Of a DNA stretch of 64,000 bases, positions 35,941 through 44,388 are shown in pieces. A program made the position numbers and the translations under genes. Source of the stretch: Amycolatopsis viridis (GTDB lineage Bacteria; Actinomycetota; Actinomycetes; Mycobacteriales; Pseudonocardiaceae); assembly GCF_011758765.1 (NCBI RefSeq), contig NZ_JAANOU010000001.1, positions 806,001-870,000 of the forward strand, given 5' to 3'. Each line of letters begins with the position of its first letter. Positions within the stretch are counted from its first letter, which is position 1. The notes under the pieces are model-generated. The model saw nothing but the letters and a program-made list of their open reading frames with translations. It was not told the origin of the DNA and did not search any database.

Positions 35941-36573
35941 GTGGGGATCGTCGTCGGATTCGACCTGGACATGACGCTCATCGACCCGCGGCCGGGCATG
36001 GTCGCGGTGATGAACGCGCTCGGCGCGGAGGCCGGCCTGCCGTTGGACGGTGAGCACTTCGCCGCCAACCTCGGCCCGCCGCTGGACCACGTGCTGCGCG
36101 AGTTCGGCGCGCCCGAGGACCGGATCGGCGGCCTGGTCGACCGGTTCCGCCAGCTGTACCCGGAGATCGTGATCCCCGGGACGGTCGCCCTGCCGGGCGC
36201 CCACGAGGCGCTGGCCGCCGTGCACGAGGCGGGCGGCCGCACGGTCGTGGTCACCGGCAAGTACGGCCCGAACGCGGCACTGCACGTCAAGGCGCTCGGC
36301 CTGGCCGTCGACGTGCTGGTGGGAGAGCTGTGGTCGGACGGCAAGGCGGTCGCCCTGCGCGAGCACGGCGCGTCGATCTACGCGGGTGACCACCTGGGCG
36401 ACGTGCGGGGCGCACTCGCCGCGGGCGCGGTGCCGGTCGGGGTGACGACGGGTCCGTGCAGCCGGGACGCACTGCTCGAGGCCGGGGCCGAGGTGGTGTT
36501 CGAGAGCCTGGCGGAGTTCCCCGGCTGGCTCAGCCGGCAGCCGCTCGACGGTGCTCCCGCACCAGCGAGATGA
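35941..36573 (+). CDS. HAD-type phosphatase (PGPase-like)
   Basis: A 210-aa HAD hydrolase: GFDLDMTLIDPRPGM (nucleophile Asp and Asp+2), motif II VVVTGKYG, then a late YAGDHLGDVRGALAAGA metal-binding motif. The cap is helical (type C1). Such enzymes dephosphorylate phosphoglycolate or similar small molecules. Start at GTG 35941. The 3' end overlaps the convergent small membrane protein gene by 44 bp. Confidence 0.88.
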   Translation: MGIVVGFDLDMTLIDPRPGMVAVMNALGAEAGLPLDGEHFAANLGPPLDHVLREFGAPEDRIGGLVDRFRQLYPEIVIPGTVALPGAHEALAAVHEAGGRTVVVTGKYGPNAALHVKALGLAVDVLVGELWSDGKAVALREHGASIYAGDHLGDVRGALAAGAVPVGVTTGPCSRDALLEAGAEVVFESLAEFPGWLSRQPLDGAPAPAR

Positions 36574-36760
36574 GCGACAAGGCGATGCCGAGCGGGGTGG
36601 CCACCCCCGCGACGGCGCTGAGCCAGACCGGGAGGTCGCGCAGGCCGAAGGCGAACAGCACGAACACTGCCAGCACGGCCAGTACGCCGACGGCGAACAC
36701 GCCGATCCCGAGCCGCATGAGGAACGGCTTGCGTGGGGAAGTCTCGGCCGGAGTATCCAT
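36530..36760 (-). CDS. small two-helix membrane protein
   Basis: A 76-aa protein with two hydrophobic helices (about residues 17-40 and 46-66) and charged ends; no recognised domain. ATG at 36760. TAACCT (36767-36772) lies 6 nt upstream, a leaderless layout. It diverges from the cold-shock gene. Confidence 0.75.
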   Translation of the reverse strand: MDTPAETSPRKPFLMRLGIGVFAVGVLAVLAVFVLFAFGLRDLPVWLSAVAGVATPLGIALSLISLVREHRRAAAG

Positions 36761-36810
36761 GGCACAAGGTTAGAACCCATATCTCCTTCACCGGAGGGCG
36801 CATACCGGGA

Positions 36811-36844
36811 TAGGCTGACGGATACGCGTCCTGGGTACGCCCAG
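36811..36844 (+). promoter_or_regulatory. cold-shock gene promoter and leader hairpin
   Basis: TAGGCT (36811-36816) is a plausible -10. A transcript starting near 36823 would have a leader of about 100 nt opening with hairpin CTGGG-TACG-CCCAG (36831-36844). Long structured leaders are usual for cold-shock mRNAs. Confidence 0.45.
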
Positions 36845-36924
36845 GGCGCGTTCGTCGTGCAGGGCGGCCCCGTGCCGCAGGTGGACGAGACGATGTTTCG
36901 CAGAACGAAGGAACGGTGAGGGCA

Positions 36925-37311
36925 GTGCCGACCGGCAAGGTCAAGTGGTACGACGCGGAGAAGGGGTTCGGTTTCGTCACCCAGGACGGCGGCCAGGACG
37001 TCTACATCCGCAAGACCGCGCTCCCGCAAGGGGTGGAGGCACTCAAGGCCGGCCAGCGGCTGGAGTTCGGCGTCGCCGACGGTCGCCGCGGCCCGCAGGC
37101 CCTGTCCGTTCGGCTCATCGACAGCCTGCCCTCGGTCGCCGAGGCGCGCCGTCGCCCCGCCGAGGAGCTGCACGGCCTGATCGAGGACATGATCAAGCTG
37201 CTCGAGATGAAGGTGCAGCCGGACCTGCGCCGCGGCCGCTACCCGGACCGGAAGAACACGAAGCGCATCGCCGAGGTGATGCGTGCCGTCGCGCGCGACC
37301 TCGACCCGTGA
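36925..37311 (+). CDS. cspB: cold-shock domain protein with C-terminal extension (CspB, Rv0871-type)
   Basis: A 128-aa nucleic-acid chaperone. Residues 1-65 are the cold-shock domain: [25 protein letters not shown] with both RNP motifs. The remaining ~60 residues are a helical, charged extension absent from short Csps but present in the mycobacterial CspB. The start is GTG 36925 by family alignment (PTGKVKW); GTG 36916 is the in-frame alternative, with AAGGA closer. Expected to act in the cytoplasm on RNA. Confidence 0.9.
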   Translation: MPTGKVKWYDAEKGFGFVTQDGGQDVYIRKTALPQGVEALKAGQRLEFGVADGRRGPQALSVRLIDSLPSVAEARRRPAEELHGLIEDMIKLLEMKVQPDLRRGRYPDRKNTKRIAEVMRAVARDLDP

Positions 37312-37331
37312 TAGCGCGCCGCTGACCGCCG

Positions 37332-37357
37332 GCCCCACCCGTCGCGGCGAGTGGGGC
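37332..37357. terminator. hairpin between convergent genes
   Basis: GCCCCAC and GTGGGGC form a perfect 7-bp stem between the cold-shock gene and the DUF2771 lipoprotein gene. Confidence 0.5.
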
Positions 37358-37371
37358 TCGTCCGGTTCAGC

Positions 37372-37869
37372 TCACCCGGGCTGCACCTGCAGCGTCCACA
37401 ACGAGCGCGCGACGAGCTGCGGGTTGCCGTTCTCGTCGAGGATCGGGTTGCCGGCCTGGTCCGCGGCGAACACCGCGCCGAGCTGCTGCACCTCGACCAC
37501 GACCAGCTGGTCGCCCGGGGCGTTCCCGGTTGCGGTGTAGGCGAGTTTCGCACCCGGCGAGAAGTACTGCTGCTTGACCGGCTGCAGCTCACCCTTGGCG
37601 TTGGTGTACTGGACGTTCACCAGCCACGGGGTGTCGCCGATCTCGGACGGCACGGAGATCTGCACCGGCTTGCCCGGGCGCACCTTCAGCGTCGCCGCCG
37701 CCCCCGGGTCCTGCGAGCACGACTTCAGGAGTGCGTCGCAGTTCACGATCGGGTCGGCGTTGACGGTGTGGCCGTCGCCGAAGAAGGTGACCTCGGGCGG
37801 TCCGGCGGTGGCGGAGCACCCGGTCAGCGTCAGCGCACCGGCCGCCAGCAACAGCAAAGTTCGCCGCAT
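37372..37869 (-). CDS. DUF2771 lipoprotein, Rv0875c-type
   Basis: A 165-aa predicted lipoprotein with lipobox LTLTGC. The mature part contains a Cys pair (VNCDALLKSC) and an immunoglobulin-like C-terminal half (ISVPSEIGDTPWLVNVQY; WTLQVQPG). ATG at 37869, with TAGTGT (37877-37882) 7 nt upstream and no ribosome site. It lies beside the same MFS-like and DUF3027 genes in mycobacteria. Function unknown. Confidence 0.82.
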   Translation of the reverse strand: MRRTLLLLAAGALTLTGCSATAGPPEVTFFGDGHTVNADPIVNCDALLKSCSQDPGAAATLKVRPGKPVQISVPSEIGDTPWLVNVQYTNAKGELQPVKQQYFSPGAKLAYTATGNAPGDQLVVVEVQQLGAVFAADQAGNPILDENGNPQLVARSLWTLQVQPG

Positions 37870-37891
37870 GGCGGAAACACTACGGGTCGGC

Positions 37892-39625
37892 TCAGCGCAC
37901 TCGGGGAGCGGCCCCGCTGCCCGTTCGCGCGGGTCGGCGTGCCCGCTTCGCCCCCACTGCGGGCAGCAGCGAGGAGCCGCGCTGCAGCAGGAAAGTCTGC
38001 GCCAGGCCGAGTGCGAGCAGGATCGACACCACGAGGAACCCGATCCAGTACGTCGGCGGCAGCAGCAGGCCCAGCGCGCCACCGAACACCCACGCCAGCT
38101 GGAGCACCGTCTCCGACCGGCCGAACGCCGAAGCCCGGGACTCCTCGGGCAGGTCGCGCTGGATCACCGCGTCCAGGCTGACCTTCGCCAGCGCGCTGGC
38201 GGTCGATCCGACCAGGCCGACGATGGTGACGGTGATGATCCCGGACATGACGGCGGCGAGGATCGTGGACGCGAGCGACGCCGCGACGCAGGCGAGGACC
38301 ACCTGACTCGCGTGCCCGAACGTCAGCCGCGAACCCAGCGCGTTGCCGACGAACCCGCCGATCCCGGCCGCGGCGCCGACCAGCCCGAGGAGCAGCAGCT
38401 GCATGAACGGGGTCTGCCCGTTCTGCTCGGCGTGGGCCTTCACCGCGAAGGCGGTGAACATCATCAGGAACCCGGTGAGCACGCGCACGGTCCCGTTGCC
38501 CCACAGGGCGAGTACGACCTCGCTGCCCAGCGGCTGCCGTTTCTTCTTCTGCGCCGGATGGGCCTTGAGCGTCGCCGGGACCTCGCCTTCGGTCACCTCG
38601 ACCCACGCCGGGATGCGCATCGCCTGCACGCCGCCGACGGCGCAGATCGCCGCGGTGAACCACAACGCCCCCGCGGATCCGAACAGCGAGTTCACCCCGG
38701 AGGCGATGGCGCCGAACACACCACCGGCGGCGAGGCCGAAGACGGTGAGCCGCGCGTTGGTCTTCGACAGCGTGATCTCCGGTGGCACCACCCGCGGGGT
38801 GACCGCGGACTTGAGCACCGTGAACGACTTGGACAGCACCATCTTGCCCAGCGCCGCCGGGTAGAGACCCCAGTCGTTGAAGTGCAGCGCCATCACCACG
38901 GCCATCAGCACCTGCCCGACCGACGCCAGGCACATCGCCAGCCGCCTGCCGCGCTGGATGCGGTCCAGCAGCGGGCCGATGACCGGCGCCACCAGTGCGA
39001 ACGGCGCGATGGTGATCAGCAGGTACAGCGCCACCCGGCCGCGGCTCTCGCCGCTGGTGGCCGCGAAGAACAGCGTGTTGGCCAGCGCGATCGCCATCGC
39101 CGCGTCGCTGGCGTAGTTCAGCATCACCGCGTACGTCAGCGACGTGAGACCGGACTTGTCCGCGCCGTCGGCCTTGGTCGCGCGCTGGAACAACCCGAAC
39201 GCCTTGCCGCCGAGCTCCCGGCTGCGCAGTGCGGCGACCCGGGTGACCGTCAGCTTCTTCGGCATCCGCGGCGGCGGCCCGGCGTGCGCGGTGCGCGGGT
39301 CGGTGCGCGGCTCGTCCGCCGGTTCCGGCTCCGGGCGTGCGGACTTCGCGTAGCCGTTGGTGTCGTAGTGGTCGTAGAGCGGCTCGGTGCGGCGTGGTGG
39401 GGGAGATGGCGGATCGGTGTGCCACGGGCGTGGCGGTGGCGCCTGCCGTGGCGGGTACGGCCGGGCGCCGCGCGGTGGTGGCGGCGGCCGGTTGCCGGAC
39501 GGGACCGCGTTCGTCGGTGCGTCGTCCGTGGCCGGGACCGGGGACGGCTCGGGGTAGAAGCCGCCCTGGGCGCGCCACGAGTGGCCGGCACCTGGGGCCG
39601 GTGTCCACTTCCGTTTGCGCCGCAC
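37892..39625 (-). CDS. MFS-like membrane protein with Pro-rich N-terminus, Rv0876c-type
   Basis: A 577-aa integral membrane protein. About 150 N-terminal residues are Pro/Arg-rich and cytoplasmic; then about twelve membrane helices with MFS-like features (PVIGPLLDRIQRGRRL; RASAFGRSETVLQLAWVFGGALGL). GTG at 39625. The substrate is unknown. It is 22 nt upstream of the DUF2771 lipoprotein gene and probably in the same operon, an association kept in mycobacteria. Confidence 0.85.
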   Translation of the reverse strand: MRRKRKWTPAPGAGHSWRAQGGFYPEPSPVPATDDAPTNAVPSGNRPPPPPRGARPYPPRQAPPPRPWHTDPPSPPPRRTEPLYDHYDTNGYAKSARPEPEPADEPRTDPRTAHAGPPPRMPKKLTVTRVAALRSRELGGKAFGLFQRATKADGADKSGLTSLTYAVMLNYASDAAMAIALANTLFFAATSGESRGRVALYLLITIAPFALVAPVIGPLLDRIQRGRRLAMCLASVGQVLMAVVMALHFNDWGLYPAALGKMVLSKSFTVLKSAVTPRVVPPEITLSKTNARLTVFGLAAGGVFGAIASGVNSLFGSAGALWFTAAICAVGGVQAMRIPAWVEVTEGEVPATLKAHPAQKKKRQPLGSEVVLALWGNGTVRVLTGFLMMFTAFAVKAHAEQNGQTPFMQLLLLGLVGAAAGIGGFVGNALGSRLTFGHASQVVLACVAASLASTILAAVMSGIITVTIVGLVGSTASALAKVSLDAVIQRDLPEESRASAFGRSETVLQLAWVFGGALGLLLPPTYWIGFLVVSILLALGLAQTFLLQRGSSLLPAVGAKRARRPARTGSGAAPRVR

Positions 39626-39666
39626 GGGTCAATCTTGCCGTATTCCTGCGGGGATGTGCTGGATGA

Positions 39667-40443
39667 TCAGGAAGCCGGGACGAATTTCACCCGGAACATC
39701 GTCGGCCAGTACTTCCCGGTGATCAGGAACTCGTCGGTGCCGGGGATCGCCGCGATCCCGTTGAGCACGTCGGCGGCGGCCGCCTGGGCGGGGGTGAGCA
39801 GCCCGGCGGCGGTGATCTGGCCGGTCACCTCGCCGGTCGCCGGGTCGATGCGCAGGATCCGGTCGGTCTGCCACACGTTGGCGTACACCGCGCCGCCGCT
39901 GCACTCCAGCTCGTTCAGCTGGTCGAAGGTCTGCGACCCGAAGTGCACGGTCACCTCGCCGGTGACCGTGAAGGTGGCCGGGTCGCGGAAGGTGAGCCGG
40001 TCCGAGCCGTTGCTCATCACCAGCCGGCCGCCCGCGTGGCAGAGGCCCCAGCCCTCGCCGTCGTAGGTCACGCGCCGCAGCTCGGCGAGGGTGCGGGCAT
40101 CGCGTTCGATCGCGACGCCGTTCTGCCAGGTCAGTTGCCACAGCGTCGGCCCGGTGACGGTGATGCCCTCGCCGAACAGCGGCGCCGGCAGGTCCACCCG
40201 CACGGCCGGTGGCTGCCCGGGCGCCCCGGCCCGCACCGACGACTCCCCGACCAGCCCGGTGCCCTCGTACAGGGTGTCGCCGGCGAATTCCAGGCCTTCG
40301 GTGAAGGCGGCCGGGTCGTGCGGCAGCGTGGCCAGCACCTGCACCGTGAGCTGCGGAACCGTGGCCGGCGCGGGCGGGGCGGCCGCCGCGCAGCCGCCGA
40401 GCGCGACGACCGCGGCGAGCGTGAGGGTGAACAGGGTGCGCAC
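39667..40443 (-). CDS. glutaminyl-peptide cyclotransferase lipoprotein
   Basis: A 258-aa secreted beta-propeller glutamine cyclotransferase, which converts N-terminal Gln of exported peptides to pyroglutamate. Lipobox ALGGC places the lipidated Cys near residue 18. Family marks: FTEGLEFAGDTLYEGTG, LTWQNGVAIERDARTL, YDGEGWGLCHAGGRLVMSNGSD and LNELECSGGAVYANVWQTDRI. GTG at 40443 follows GGTGGAG. Confidence 0.9.
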   Translation of the reverse strand: MRTLFTLTLAAVVALGGCAAAAPPAPATVPQLTVQVLATLPHDPAAFTEGLEFAGDTLYEGTGLVGESSVRAGAPGQPPAVRVDLPAPLFGEGITVTGPTLWQLTWQNGVAIERDARTLAELRRVTYDGEGWGLCHAGGRLVMSNGSDRLTFRDPATFTVTGEVTVHFGSQTFDQLNELECSGGAVYANVWQTDRILRIDPATGEVTGQITAAGLLTPAQAAAADVLNGIAAIPGTDEFLITGKYWPTMFRVKFVPAS

Positions 40444-40492
40444 GGCTCCACCCTGACACGGCCGCTCGACGCGCGCGGGGCACAATTGGGGT

Positions 40493-41314
40493 ATGACGCT
40501 GCTGCTCACCCTGGACGACGGCTCCGTGGAGCGCGCTCTCGCCGAGGCGGTCGGCCTCGCCCGCGAGGCCGCGGTCGAAGAGGCGGGCGCCGAGCAGGTG
40601 GGGGCGCACGTCGGCGTGGCGCGCGAGGACGCGGTGTCGGCGAGCCACCTCTTCGAGGCGAACGTGCCCGGCTACCGCGGCTGGCGCTGGTCGGTGACCG
40701 TGGCGAGCGCGGGCCCGGACACCCCGGTGACGATCAGCGAGGTCGTGCTCGTGCCCGGCCCGGACGCGCTGATCGCCCCGCAGTGGGTGCCCTGGGAGCG
40801 GCGGGTGCGGGCCGGTGACCTCGGCGTCGGCGACATCCTCCCGCCGGACAAGGACGACCCGCGGCTGGTCCCGGCGTACGTGCAGTCCGACGACCCGGCG
40901 GTGGAGGAGGTCGCGCACGAGATCGGGCTCGGCCGGGTGCACGTCCTGTCCCGCTACGGCCGCGAGGAGGCCGCTACGCGGTGGCACCGCGGCGAGTTCG
41001 GCCCGCGGTCGGACATGGCCCGCGGTGCGCCGGCGCACTGCGGCAACTGCGGCTTCTACCTGCCGCTCGCCGGTTCGCTGCGGGCGGCGTTCGGGGTGTG
41101 CGGCAACGAGATCGCCCCGGCGGACGGCAACGTCGTGCACGCCGAGTACGGCTGCGGCGCGCATTCCGAGGTCGAGGTCGAGGTGACCTCGTCGGTGCCG
41201 GTGGCCGAGCTCGTCTACGACGACTCGCTGCTGGACACCGAGCCGGTCGAGGAGCCGAAGACCGAGACGGGCGCCACCCCGGACGCCGAGACGGCGAGTG
41301 AGTCAGCTGAGTGA
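40493..41314 (+). CDS. DUF3027 protein, Rv0877-type
   Basis: A 273-aa soluble protein. The middle part has YRGWRWSVTVA and VPWERRVRAGDLGVGDILPP; a Cys cluster CGNCGFYLPLAGSLRAAFGVCG followed by EYGCGAHSE suggests a zinc or metal site. The C-terminus is acidic. CACAAT (40481-40486) lies 6 nt before ATG 40493. Its end overlaps the ATPase gene at 41298 by 17 bp. Function unknown; conserved with its neighbours across actinobacteria. Confidence 0.85.
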   Translation: MTLLLTLDDGSVERALAEAVGLAREAAVEEAGAEQVGAHVGVAREDAVSASHLFEANVPGYRGWRWSVTVASAGPDTPVTISEVVLVPGPDALIAPQWVPWERRVRAGDLGVGDILPPDKDDPRLVPAYVQSDDPAVEEVAHEIGLGRVHVLSRYGREEAATRWHRGEFGPRSDMARGAPAHCGNCGFYLPLAGSLRAAFGVCGNEIAPADGNVVHAEYGCGAHSEVEVEVTSSVPVAELVYDDSLLDTEPVEEPKTETGATPDAETASESAE

Positions 41315-44048
41315 TCCGTTCGGCACCGAGGCGCTGCGGGCCTCGGTGCTGCGGGCCTGGCGCGACTCGCCGACCCGGTTCACCGAAGACACCAACGCCG
41401 AAGGCGATCTGCGGGCCGGCGGCTACCGCGACCGGCTGTTCGTCGAGCTGGCGCAGAACGCCGCGGACGCCGCCGCGCTCGCCGGAACTCCCGGCACGCT
41501 GCGCGTGTCCCTGACCGGCGGTGAACTCCGGGTGGCCAACACCGGCGCGCCGCTCGACGCCGCCGGGGTCGCGTCGCTGGCGTCGCTGCGGGCGTCGGCG
41601 AAGCAGGGCGGCGCGGTGGGGCGGTTCGGTGTCGGTTTCGCCGCGGTGCTCGCGGTCACCGGTGAGCCGCGGGTGATCTCGCGCACCGGCGGGGTCGCGT
41701 TCTCCGAGTCCCGCACCCGGGAAGCCGCCGGCCGGGACGGTGCGGTGCCGGTGCTGCGGCTGCCGTGGCCGGCCGACGAGGACGTGCCGGCGGGTTTCGA
41801 CACCGAGGTCCGCCTGCCGTTGCGGCCCGGCGTGGACCCGGAGGACCTCCTCGCGCGGCTGGCCGAGGAGGCCGAGGACCTGCTGTTGTCCCTGCCGTGG
41901 CTCACCCGGATCGAGGCGCCCGGCGCGGTCTGGTCGCGCTCCGATGTGGACGGTGTGGCGGAGTTGTCCACGCCGTCCGGCGCGGTCCGCTGGCTCACCC
42001 ACGCCGGGGAGAACGCGGTGTGGGCGACGCCCGTGGACGGCCGGCTCACCGAGGACGTGCTGCACGCACCGACACCGACCGACGAGCGGTTGTCCCTGCC
42101 TGCCCGGCTGATCGCGACGGTGCCGCTCGAACCGTCCCGGCGGCGCGTGCTCCCCGGCGCCGACGCGGCACTGGCCGCGGCGGCCCGCGAGTACCCGGCG
42201 CTGGTGCGCCGGCTCGCGCCCGCCGACCGGCTCGGCCTGGTGCCCGAGGCCGGGTTCCCGCTGTCCGAAGTGGACGGAAAGCTGCGGGAACTGGTCGGCC
42301 GCCAGCTGGCGACGCAGGCGTGGTTGCCCGCGGCCGAGGGCAGTGACCTCGCGCCCAGCGGGGCGCGGGTGCTGTCCGTGGCATCCCCGCGGCTGCTGGA
42401 GCTGCTCGCCGGGGTCGTCCCCGGCCTGGCCGGAGTCAGCGGGTACGACGCGGCGCAGGTCCTCGCCACCGTCGGCGCGGACCGCCTCGACGTGGCCGAG
42501 CTGGTCGACCTGCTGGTCGGTGCCGGCCGGGACCCGCGGTGGTGGCGCGATCTCTACGACGCGTTCCTGCCGTTGCTGGACAACCACGAGGTGACCGCGG
42601 ACGAACTGGGCGCGCTGCCGGTGCCGCTGGCCGACGGGCGGACGCTGCCCGGCCCACGCGGGGCGCTGCTGCTCGGCGAGTCGGAGCTGCTGGACCTGCT
42701 CGCCGAGGCCGACGTGGGTGGGCTGCGGCTGGTGCACCCGGACGCGGCGCACCCCCTGCTGGAGCGGCTGGGTGCGAAGCGGGCGGATGCCGCCGACCTG
42801 CTCGAAGCACCCGCGCTGCGGGAGGCGGTCGAGCGCAGCCTGGCCGATGCGGAGTCCGGGTTGGACACCCGGCCGCTGGCGGAAGCCGTGCTGCGGCTGG
42901 TGTCCGAGACCTCGGCCGAGGGGCTGGGCGCGCTGGCGTTGCCGTCGGTGGACGGCTGGCGCCGCGCGGACGAGCTGCTGCTGCCGAACTCGCCGCTGCG
43001 CGAGGTGTTCGACCCGGAGGTGTTCGACGAGGACGGCCCGTTCTCGGTGCTGGACGCGGGTTTCGCCGGGCAGTGGCCGGTCCGGGTGCTCACCGAGCTG
43101 GGCGTGCTCGACGAGTTCGTGGTCGTGCAGAACGCCGACGAGCGACCGGAGGTCCGCGACCTCGACCTCGTCGCCGACGACGCGTGGCCGCAGGCACTGC
43201 GGCTGATCGCCGGGCAGCGCGCCACCTGGCAGGCGCTGACGATGCCGGACAGCCCCACCGGTGCCTGGCTCGCGCGCAACGCGCTGCTCGCTGGTCGCGC
43301 CCCGGTCGAGTGGCGGTTGCCGGACGCGGACGGCCTGGCCGGGTTGTACGACCCGGTGCCGGACGTCGGTGTGCGGCCGGACGTGCTGGCCGCGGCCGGG
43401 GTCCGGTCCGAGCTCGCCGTGCACGACCTCGACGATGCGGCCGACCTGCTGGACCGGCTCGGCGACCCGGACCGGCAGGTGCCGCCGGGGCTGATCCTGC
43501 GGGCGCACGCCGTGCTCGCCGCCGCCGATCTGGACTGGTCCGGCCTGGACGCACCGCAGCGGGTGCGGACCGTCGACGGATCCGTGGTGGACGCCGAGCG
43601 GACCGCGGTGCTGGACCGGCCGTGGCTCGGCTCGGTGTGGGCGCCGGAACGCCTGGTGGCCGCCGCGCCCGGCGCGGACCCGACCGCGCTGGCCGACGTG
43701 CTGGACATTCCGCTGCTCAGCGAGCACGTCGACGCCCGGATCGCCGGTGAGGGTGAGTTCGTGCCGTGGCCGGAGATGACCGCGCTGGTCCTGGCCGCAG
43801 AGCTGCTGGACATCCCGCTGCCCGACGGTGGCCTCGTGGTGCACGACGAGCTGACGATCGAGGTCGACGGAGTCAAGCGCGCCACACCGTGGTGGGTCGG
43901 AAGTGGGACGTTCCAGGAGGAACTCCACGCCGAGGACTCGCCCGCCGGGCTGGCGCGCGCGTTCGCCTGGGCCACCGGCCGCTGGTCCGACCGGCACCTG
44001 GTCGAGGCCGTGCTGAACGACCCCGCGACCACGACCTTCCTGCTCTAG
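41298..44048 (+). CDS. sacsin-like GHKL-ATPase domain protein
   Basis: A 916-aa protein of largely unknown function. The first ~220 residues are a GHKL (Hsp90/sacsin-type) ATPase: N-box ELAQNAADAA, then VANTGAPLDAAGVASL and GRFGVGFAAVL (G2 glycine loop). The remaining ~700 residues are Leu/Ala/Asp-rich and repetitive in character with no recognised domain. GTG at 41298 is coupled to the DUF3027 gene. Its TAG stop shares the tetramer CTAG with the convergent DUF2530 gene. A chaperone-like role is inferred from the ATPase only. Confidence 0.82.
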   Translation: MSQLSDPFGTEALRASVLRAWRDSPTRFTEDTNAEGDLRAGGYRDRLFVELAQNAADAAALAGTPGTLRVSLTGGELRVANTGAPLDAAGVASLASLRASAKQGGAVGRFGVGFAAVLAVTGEPRVISRTGGVAFSESRTREAAGRDGAVPVLRLPWPADEDVPAGFDTEVRLPLRPGVDPEDLLARLAEEAEDLLLSLPWLTRIEAPGAVWSRSDVDGVAELSTPSGAVRWLTHAGENAVWATPVDGRLTEDVLHAPTPTDERLSLPARLIATVPLEPSRRRVLPGADAALAAAAREYPALVRRLAPADRLGLVPEAGFPLSEVDGKLRELVGRQLATQAWLPAAEGSDLAPSGARVLSVASPRLLELLAGVVPGLAGVSGYDAAQVLATVGADRLDVAELVDLLVGAGRDPRWWRDLYDAFLPLLDNHEVTADELGALPVPLADGRTLPGPRGALLLGESELLDLLAEADVGGLRLVHPDAAHPLLERLGAKRADAADLLEAPALREAVERSLADAESGLDTRPLAEAVLRLVSETSAEGLGALALPSVDGWRRADELLLPNSPLREVFDPEVFDEDGPFSVLDAGFAGQWPVRVLTELGVLDEFVVVQNADERPEVRDLDLVADDAWPQALRLIAGQRATWQALTMPDSPTGAWLARNALLAGRAPVEWRLPDADGLAGLYDPVPDVGVRPDVLAAAGVRSELAVHDLDDAADLLDRLGDPDRQVPPGLILRAHAVLAAADLDWSGLDAPQRVRTVDGSVVDAERTAVLDRPWLGSVWAPERLVAAAPGADPTALADVLDIPLLSEHVDARIAGEGEFVPWPEMTALVLAAELLDIPLPDGGLVVHDELTIEVDGVKRATPWWVGSGTFQEELHAEDSPAGLARAFAWATGRWSDRHLVEAVLNDPATTTFLL

Positions 44049-44335
44049 AGGCCGGTCTGGGCGCTGCGGCTGCCGCGGCGGCGAGCCCAGCGCTGCCAGC
44101 TCATGATGCCCAGGCCCATCAGGCCGAGAACACCGCCGGACAGGCAGGTCCACGTCCACACGCTGCCCGGGCCGCCGCCACCGAACAGGCGCAGCGCGCC
44201 CAGCACCACGAACGCGGTGAACCACACGAGTGTGCCGACGACGACGACCGGGTAGAGCACCACCAGGCGCTCCGGCAGGTCGGGTACCCGAAGCAACGGA
44301 CGTTTAACATCCCCGGCGTTGATCGGATCGGCCAC
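44045..44335 (-). CDS. DUF2530 membrane protein, Rv0879c-type
   Basis: A 96-aa protein with two membrane helices (VVLYPVVVVGTLVWFTAFVVLG and WTCLSGGVLGLMGLGIMSWQ) and a basic tail. GTG at 44335 is fixed by TAGCCT (44343-44348), 7 nt upstream, in a leaderless layout. Function unknown. Confidence 0.82.
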   Translation of the reverse strand: MADPINAGDVKRPLLRVPDLPERLVVLYPVVVVGTLVWFTAFVVLGALRLFGGGGPGSVWTWTCLSGGVLGLMGLGIMSWQRWARRRGSRSAQTGL

Positions 44336-44342
44336 GTCAGGA

Positions 44343-44348
44343 AGGCTA
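44343..44348 (-). promoter_or_regulatory. leaderless-type -10 box of the DUF2530 gene
   Basis: TAGCCT on the minus strand ends 7 nt before GTG 44335, the same sequence and spacing type as before moaC. Confidence 0.5.
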
Positions 44349-44388
44349 CCCGCGGGTCGTTCCCGGAGCACCAGGTGAGGCAGGTTGC

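Noticed and set aside
40974-44225. Minus-strand open frame of over 1000 codons opposite the GHKL-ATPase gene
   Set aside because: Gln/Arg/His-rich translation with no motif; the plus strand has clear ATPase motifs and a coupled start.
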